Below are positions 56,639 to 64,000 of a DNA stretch of 64,000 bases, piece after piece (the first letter of the stretch is position 1; the number at the start of each line of letters is the position of its first letter). Position numbers and translations under genes: made by a program. The notes beneath the pieces are model-generated. The model ran no database searches and had not been told where the DNA came from. It saw nothing but the letters and a program-made list of their open reading frames with translations. The DNA lies in assembly GCA_012295275.1 (NCBI GenBank), contig CM022679.1, forward strand, positions 19,906,342 through 19,970,341. The letters are read 5' to 3'. The DNA is from Chrysomallon squamiferum (Eukaryota; Mollusca; Gastropoda; Neomphalida; Peltospiridae).

Positions 56639-57559
56639 CACACTCTGCTGCACACTCCCAGCACTCTCACTGGTAAGTGTGTTCCTAGGCTTTGATGGGA
56701 GATGCTTTTACCATAGTTTGATTTTTGAGAACTCTGTGGTAGAGTTCACTGTGTGTCAGGGGAAGAGAGAGAGAGAGTTATAAAAGCTGAAGAAATTAAT
56801 TTTAATGTTTTTTTTTTTTTTTTAAATTATTATTTTATTTTATTTTATTTTATTTTATTATTATTTTATTTTATTTTTTTTTTTTTATTATTATTTTTTT
56901 TTTGATTTAGGTAATGTGAAACAAAATATGGAAAGGAATGTATTAGTTTTTAAGTGTATAGTAAGGCAATTTAATGACTTAATGTGTTTTATTTTATGTT
57001 GTTATTGTTACTGTTGTATTATTATTAATATCATTGTTGTTATTATTATTTATTTTTTATTACTACTGTTATTGCTGTTATGTTATTATTGTTGTTGTTG
57101 CTGTTATTATGATTATTATTATATATGCAAAAGAAACCTTTTAAACTGCAAGAACTAAAGAGTTCATAAACAAAAAAAAAGATTGATTTGTCTTGGTTGT
57201 CTACATTTTATAGCTACATAAAGTATGGTTTAAAAAAACAAAAAAGTAAAATCATCAGATTTATCTGTTAGGACGAGTTTTTCTCTTCAAAACCACTTTT
57301 ATCATCTTATCTGAAATAATTTATTATCAGTAAGTACAGACGAATAGAAGGATGGACATAGGCACATCATCAAATTATGTTTTATAATAACTATGATTTT
57401 ATGCATACACCAATTTGTCCAAGGTTATTGTTTAAATTCAATATTTACAATTGATTTCAGAGTTAATGGAGACACTTTGAATAAACAGTGTCAGCTGTGG
57501 TTTGTCAGTAACAGGATATTAGTTTTAAATTATGTAACAGAGTTCTTCTGAAATTAGTA

Positions 57560-57600
57560 CAGTTGGACCTTGCATTAACAGACCTATAGAGGTGAACGTA
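57560..57600. mobile_element. pogo/Tigger-like terminal sequence
   Basis: CAGTTGGACCTTGCATTAAC then AGACC resembles Tigger/pogo termini (CAGTnnnACCTCnnTTAAC). No element body or second end was found. Confidence 0.28.
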
Positions 57601-58306
57601 CTCTCCAGTTTCTTGTGTACTTTTAATGACTACACCAATGGTGATATAAAAGAAAAAAGAACAACAGTTATAAAGAAAAGAAGAAACAGTTCACTAACAG
57701 GAATAATAATTAATAGAAGAAAAAACTTCCAAATATATTTTCTTTTGTGTGAATTTTTTTTTACAGAATTATATTTTTGTATTATGTATGTAAAAAAAAG
57801 CAAAAAATAAGAAAATGGTATTATTTTTTTTTTTTAAATGGCTTGTGGTACTGGTAAATAAATTTTAGAAAACAAAATTTATATATAAATATGTACATGT
57901 GTGTGTTTGTATGCATGTGTGTGTATGTGTGATGGTCTGTGTGTGTGTATATATATACAGATTTAAATGCATGTACACCTATACACACACACAAGTTATA
58001 AATATACACAGAAACACTACTACACCCACACATATGCACACATATATACATAAATCCATTCTTGTTACCAATTAAAAATACATATTTATATAAATGGTAT
58101 GTTTCAGTATATTATCTACATATTGAATGTGTGTAGTACATTGGATCAACGTGATAATTTTATACTGAGATCAAACACGGCTGCAGATATTTAATCATAA
58201 CAGCAATCAATCACAGTGGTTGTTTCATCTTCATTTAACTGATTTTTCTGTTCAGCTGTCATGACAAAAGTAAATCAAGGAAATAAAAAGCCTGGTTACA
58301 TTTAAA

Positions 58307-58855
58307 TATGGTTCATTACATTTTGCTAGTATTTTATTTTTTTTCTAAATTAATGAATGGTCATTAGGTTTCTAATAAAAAAAAATATGGTGTTTTTTTG
58401 TTGTAAGTTTGTTGGTTTTTTCTTATGGTTCATTATATTTTATTAGTATTTATTTATTTTTTTTTTTTTTTTACTGGGTTTCTAATAAACATTATCGTGA
58501 TTTTTAGTTGTAAATTTGTTATTTTTTAAATATGGTTCATTGCATTTTGTCAATAGTTTTTTTCAGAATTAAAGAATAATCATTTTATTTCTAATATATG
58601 TTACTGCTATGGTTTTACTTGTTTGGTTGTGGTTTTTTTTTTTTTTTTTTTTTTTCTTATGGTTAATTACAGTTTTCTAATTTTTCCATTTTTTCTAAAT
58701 TATTAATAGTCATTTAATTTCTAATATAAATTACAGGTTTTGTAATTGTCTTTTCTTATGGTCCATTACATTAAGCTAGTATTTTTTTCTAATTAATGAA
58801 TGGGCTTCTATTACAAATTAAGGGTTTTTGAATTGTCAGTTTGGTTTTTGTTAAA
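58307..58855. repeat. Five-copy degenerate tandem repeat
   Basis: Copies start with TATGGTTCATT-like sequence at 58307, 58434, 58531, 58658 and 58757. Each continues through a TTTTTTCTAAATTAATGAATG-like block and TTTCTAATA. The spacing alternates at about 127 and 98 bases. Confidence 0.85.
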
Positions 58856-60136
58856 TGATACATGAATAAGAACACCCACTACCATCACAACTAGAACACA
58901 TCTATATCAAAAATAATGCTTACTTGTTCAAAGGAAAGTGCCATTAAAGATATTTAACCACTGAAGTTAATTCATTTCTAACAACTACATAAAGACTCAA
59001 ATTTGTTATTAAAGAAATCAGTCTGCTTGCAATTGCACTGGGAAATAATATTTAATCATGTTTATGACTGATCAGCATGAAGTAAAAATATAGAAAAAAA
59101 ATTGTGAAGGATTTTCTGTTAGAATGGAGAAATGAAAAAGAAAATTAATTTTGTGTATAAATAAGAAGGTGAAAAGACTGAATTTTGGATAAGCTGTTAA
59201 TTAAAACATTAATCACTGTTCTGCTATCTAGAAATTAATTACATTTGCATTTTTGCTTGATGAGTTATTGATCTAGTAGCGATGTCAGTTCAGTGTCAGA
59301 GCTGCATTTCTTCATCTTTCTTTGATTCATACATGTTTTTGATGTTCAAAATAGTTTCAAACTGCACTTAGAAAAATAAGAATTTTGAGGGTTTCGTTTG
59401 CTCTTAAAGAAAAAACTATTTTTAGTTACAGGAAAAAGTGTTTTTATAAAGTGTAAATAAAATAAAAAATAAAAAAAAATAATAATCATTGAAATTTAAA
59501 TAAATAAATACCAAAGATTTTAAAATAAAAAAAGAAAAAGAAAGAAAGAAAACAGAACTTTTTTTTTTGTTTTTGTAAATTCTTAAATTTTTGGACAGAT
59601 TTTAATAAACAGTTATTTATTGAATTTTCAGTTGTTTTGTAATGTGTTAAAATTTTAATGCAGAAAATTAATAATTAAAAAATCCTTTAACAAACAAATA
59701 AAGAAAAGGATCAAGAAAAATGTATATTAGATGAAATTTATAATGTGAAGCTCACTGTACAAAATCTTCATATTTTAAATTTAACAGTTATTTATAATTC
59801 AGTTTTATAACATTTATTAAAACAGAGTCAGAAAGCTGTTTAACCCAGTAAAAGAGAAACAAGAAGAATTTCACTCTGTTAGAAGGATTCTTCAAGATGA
59901 TTGCTTCTAAGAATCTCATCTGGTTTGTCTGGTTACGATTGACAACACTGATAAATCCTAGCCTTGACCAAATTTTCAGTCTTAATTTTTGCTGGTGCTC
60001 TCACTTCGTTCAGTTTTAGGATTCCCTGTGTTTCCTCTTAACATTGATTACCAGCTCCATTCCCTCACACCACAAATCATCATCAGATCTTTTCAACTTA
60101 ATGACTTTTCATAATGACATGAATTCACATTTTTTA

Positions 60137-60450
60137 AAGACTTGTTTTTCAGGTTAACAAGATTTAAGGGATATTTCTCAGTGTTTTTTGTTTCTTTTCA
60201 AATTGCATTTTCAATAAAAGTAAATACCAGACTAATACAAAATTGATTTTTATTTTTATTATGTATTAATGTCCTGACTTCTCGTTATTTAAGACCTGTT
60301 TTTCAGGGTAACATGATTTAAAGATTTTGTTAGTGTGTGTTTTTCAACTTTCTTTTGGGTTTCTTCTGAAATAGCATTTTCAACAAAAGTAAATAACACA
60401 TTAACTTAAAACTGACTTTTTATTTAGTATGCATCAATGTAATTAAGGTA
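60137..60450. repeat. Diverged tandem duplication of about 154 bp
   Basis: GACTTGTTTTTCAGGTTAAC near 60139 and GACCTGTTTTTCAGGGTAAC near 60293 begin two copies that share the AATTGCATTTTCAATAAAAG and AATAGCATTTTCAACAAAAG blocks. Confidence 0.75.
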
Positions 60451-61352
60451 TGTAACATTTTTGCTTTTTTAATTTAAGACAAATATATATAAAAAAAGAA
60501 AAGAAAAGAAAAAAAAAAAATAATAATAATTCTTTTTCACTATGTGTTTAATGTCTGTTTTTTTGTTTTTTTAGGAATTGGAGAAATTGTAAACTATTTT
60601 CTTCTTTGATAGTATGTTAGTGAATACTGTCCCAAGTTATTAACAAAAAAAAAATAATAATAATAAAAATAAAAATAATAATAATACTACAATACAATAA
60701 AAAAAATAATAATTATATGCTCAAAAAAAAATAATTAAAGAAAACAAAATAAAACAAAACAAAACGTTTTTATACTCCTGAATAAAAACATTTTTTAAAA
60801 ATTAAAAATAAAATAAAATAACACACATACAAGTATGTTAATTAATCATAAAATACTAAAATAATCTATAAAATGAACTGAAATAATAAAATAAAAAGAT
60901 TTTTTTTTTTATTAAGAACTGAATAAAAGAAATAGAAATTTGTAAAATAATAAAAATAAAAGAGAAAATGTATCTGGATCAAACTCGGGATTTGCTTTTA
61001 TTAAAATAAAAAGCAAAAACAGAACAATTCATAATTATATAAACTATTTACTTAAATTAAAAAACAACAATTACAACACACTTCAGTAAACAGTTAAAAC
61101 ATCTGTTGTAAAGGCAACCTGCGTGGACAAAATTTAAAGTTTAAAAATAAGAACAACAAATGTGTCATTTTCACGTATGAACCACAGGGGAGATAATTCA
61201 GATCACTTCATGCTCATAACTCATACCTGATCAAGCAGGGTTTGTTTATTGCTTTTTTTTAGTTAAATTGTTTGCTTGGTTTTTGTTTTTTTAAATTTCA
61301 GAAGCTAACCACAATAAGGACAAAACAACAATCAATAACTTTCAGTAAATAA

Positions 61353-61358
61353 TTTATT
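61353..61358 (-). terminator. Candidate polyadenylation signal of tepsin
   Basis: AATAAA on the minus strand, about 395 bases after the stop; a closer copy at 61730-61735 lies only about 20 bases past the stop. Confidence 0.35.
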
Positions 61359-61753
61359 TTATTATATGGTATGCAATGTGAGATAATCACATACATTTGT
61401 TAACTGTCTTCAGTTGATTAATTCACTCCTGTTCAACTGTCATTGTAAATGTTCTGATCTCTCAGTTTATCACTGTATTATTATCAGTTTATTCAAATGT
61501 AAATCAATAGCTGTTTACCGCTGACTAGAAAACTTTGAATTACTAATTCTTCAGTTTTAAGTTCACAGCTATTCAACTCACACTTTACAGTTACGAAACA
61601 ATCCATTCATAACTATTTAGTTATCAGTTTATAACTTCTGTTTCACACCTATCCTGTATTTTGAAAAACTCATGGCCATATAAATTCCACACTGTCCTTT
61701 TCCTTCCTTGTTTACATTGGTAATTACGATTTATTTATCTCAGTATGTGTAAC

Positions 61754-63733
61754 TTAAGACACAGAAACAAGAGATGTTGTAAACTGGTTCAGTGTTCCAC
61801 TTTCATCAACAGGCAGAATATTCTGAGAAGTGAGTTTTTCTAGAATCCTTATTATCTGTAACATTGAAATAATGAATAAACATTTTTTAAAGTAATTATC
61901 ATCCGAATTAATTAAAACTGAAATTATTTTCTGAAGTAATGGATTTATATTATCAATATCTTAATAAAACTTTGAATTATTACTACAAGTGATGTAGAAT
62001 TTTTTTTTATTATCTTTAATAACTAAATTTTAAAAATTGCTATAATATGTTAATTATTTATAATTATGGCACTGAAATTTTAAATGATTATTATCTGTAA
62101 ATAATTATTATATACAATAACAAAATTTGTAATAATTTGTAATAAATTCTATCATGTAGAATACATGTGAGAACCATAAAACATGATTCTAATTTTCATT
62201 TATTTTTGCTTCTTCTTTTTTTTTTTTTTTTTTAAATAAATTTCCTTGTGTTCTTTTAACACCTATATTATGAATTGCTAGTTACCTTTCTGGACTTAGC
62301 TCTGCATGGACCTTCCCACTTCGTGTATATATTGACTAGAGATTGTTTACAAACTGATGCCAGAAAATCAAATCCAACCAAATCACAACGTAGAAAGTTT
62401 TCTAAGAGTAACAAACTCTTCTGTAAGAAAATTCAATAATACTGAAACATCACAACGTAAAATTTTCTATGAATGATGAATTTTATGAAAAAAATTAATA
62501 TAATTTAAAATTAAATAGAATGTAACAAGTAAAGCAAATATTTTTTTAAATATATATATCTGACTATCTGTACTAACACATATTGTTCAAACTACCTCAA
62601 AATTTTAGTATACACCAATATACATGGAGCATTAATATATTTATAAATATAACAATGAACATTTCAAAATATAACACCAATAACATTCTTAAAAATTAAA
62701 GAACAATAATATATTTAGAAATATAAAAATATTAGTATATTTAGAATTACAAAAAGGATAGTATATTTACAAATATAAAAATAGCATATCAAAACAACAA
62801 TAGTATACATAGAAATAAAAAAAGAATGGTTTATTTGGAAATATATGAACAAAAGTATATTTATAAATATTAAAAACAATAGTATATTAATTAATATAAA
62901 AACAATAGTATGTTTATAAATAAATGAATAATAGTATATTAAGAAATATAACACCAATAGTAAATTTAGAAACATAAGAACAATATGTTTATAAATAAAT
63001 GAATAATAGTATATTAAGAAATATAACACCAATAGTAAATTTAGAAACATAAGAACAATCTTATTTAGAAATGTAAGAACAATATACAATTATAAATATC
63101 CTTACAAAAATAGTTAATTCCTGATTAGAAGAAAGTTTTTCATTGAGAAATTCTACAACTTTGTCACAGTTGAGTAAACTACATTGACTTTGAAATGTCG
63201 CAATCTCTGCTCTGGTTAGAAGTTGTTTTGAGGTATCATCAATAGCTGAGTTAACTAATTCTTCTTCTGACTTCCATTCACCTGTTTGCATGTTTGTGCT
63301 CTCCAGCCTGTTAATAAATCATTAAGAAACTCATGCAATATTTTGTGTCATTTTCATTTTAAAACAGTAATAATATCAAATTCTGCTGGTCATGCTATCT
63401 CTCAGATGCATGCTATATACTCTTAAAATAAAAATTGCATAACAACAACATAATAAAATGTGTTTATCTACATGTGTTTGGTAGGTTGTGTGTGTGTGTG
63501 CGTGCATGTGCATTCAATTTTAATTTCTACATATGTATGTATATATGTATGCATGCATGTATGTATGTGTGTATAACATGACTAATTTTAGTTTATCCTC
63601 ATTAACCTTTCAGCTGACTCAGAACTACAAGAATTCTGGCTAGTAGCCAGATCCTGATTTGAAGATGAATCATCAACTGACTCCACATCATCCCAGCCTC
63701 CACCAGCACGACCAGGAACATGTTTTCTGGTTT
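61754..63733 (-). CDS. TEPSIN: Tepsin, C-terminal half (gene runs off the right edge)
   Basis: Four terminal exons, 63607-63733, 63106-63307, 62286-62420 and 61754-61855, join with phases 2, 0 and 0 to a TAA stop; 5' exons with the ENTH domain lie beyond the window. Tepsin is an accessory protein of the AP-4 coat at the trans-Golgi network. The first exon encodes PGRAGGGWDDVES and a Ser/Asn-rich linker, the same junction I recall in vertebrate tepsin (AGGGWD). The next three encode the VHS/ENTH-like domain, with the diagnostic CSLLNCDKVVEFL and a following run of leucine-rich helices. The protein ends about 30 residues into the last exon, and I see neither the LFxG-type nor the SAFxFLN-type AP-4-binding motif that family members carry at the C-terminus. 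A polyadenylation signal overlapping the 3' end is at 61730-61735, another at 61353-61358. Confidence 0.88.
62911..63059. repeat. 75-bp tandem duplication
   Basis: TGTTTATAAATAAATGAATA at 62911 recurs at 62986, and the copies are essentially identical. It is part of a wider AT-rich repeat patch (62,640-63,090) in a tepsin intron. Confidence 0.9.
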
Positions 63734-64000
63734 CTGACAAATATATTAGAACAAAAGTTTGACAACATGAAAAGAGGATATTATAATTATTTTTAAACAT
63801 GATTTAATAATATAAAATACAAATCTCACTTTATTGACAAAGCATCAAAACATTACAGGTGATCTCAAGTGTGAATTCTCATATCTAAGGAAAAATTATG
63901 CCACTTATCTAAGAAAATATAAAAAATGATAACAAATATTTTCTGTATTACAAAGAAAATATATAAAAAACCTAATATGAATAATATGAATAATAACAAA

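Larger units (their letters stand above)
56639..61753. other. Intergenic region between the FkbM gene and tepsin
   Basis: Both neighbours are on the minus strand. The first few hundred bases should hold the FkbM 5' UTR and promoter. The rest has T-rich and TTTTA runs (56,810-56,900), a pogo-like end near 57,560, a five-copy repeat at 58,307-58,855 and a diverged tandem pair at 60,137-60,450. No coding gene is supported. Confidence 0.5.

Noticed and set aside
62715-63089. 124-codon hydrophobic minus-strand frame
   Set aside because: Translation of an AT-rich tandem repeat in a tepsin intron.

Overview
The window is animal nuclear DNA: strongly AT-rich, full of di- and trinucleotide microsatellites, with intron-split genes using GT-AG splice sites. 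The best guess is a lophotrochozoan, probably a mollusc. The reasons are the gene set, a type II membrane FkbM methyltransferase, and a decayed tRNA-derived repeat at about 45.5 kb that resembles SINEs I recall from octopus. The species cannot be fixed from the sequence. All gene models below were built by reading splice sites and checking that exon phases join.

Layout: (1) 1,035-16,581, minus strand: a type IV collagen alpha chain of about 20 coding exons. It has a short cysteine-containing 7S-like start, an interrupted Gly-X-Y helix and a complete 12-cysteine NC1 domain. At about 1,090 residues it is much shorter than usual collagen IV. (2) 22,827-27,343, minus: a three-exon gene for a 132-residue secreted protein with four cysteines that I do not recognise. 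(3) 31,510-34,992, minus: a four-exon, 505-residue ankyrin-repeat protein with an unrecognised central domain. (4) 36,980-42,248, plus: a complete seven-exon L-xylulose/dicarbonyl reductase (DCXR) of 244 residues, divergent from gene 3. (5) 44,715-56,638, minus: a three-exon, 348-residue type II membrane FkbM-family methyltransferase with a 9 kb intron that carries a dead mariner-like transposase. (6) 61,754-63,733, minus, running off the right edge: the last four exons of tepsin, the AP-4 accessory protein.

The genes do not form one pathway. The collagen is basement membrane. The small secreted protein is extracellular, or secretory if it is a peptide precursor. DCXR is carbonyl/sugar metabolism. 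The FkbM enzyme probably acts in the Golgi. Tepsin belongs to trans-Golgi vesicle coats. I saw no operon-like logic, CRISPR array or bacterial-type system. The observations most worth a second look are the unknown secreted protein, the shortened collagen IV without a head-to-head partner, the tepsin that stops before its AP-4-binding motifs, the membrane-anchored FkbM enzyme, the unrecognised domain of the ankyrin protein, and several minisatellites inside introns and 3' ends.
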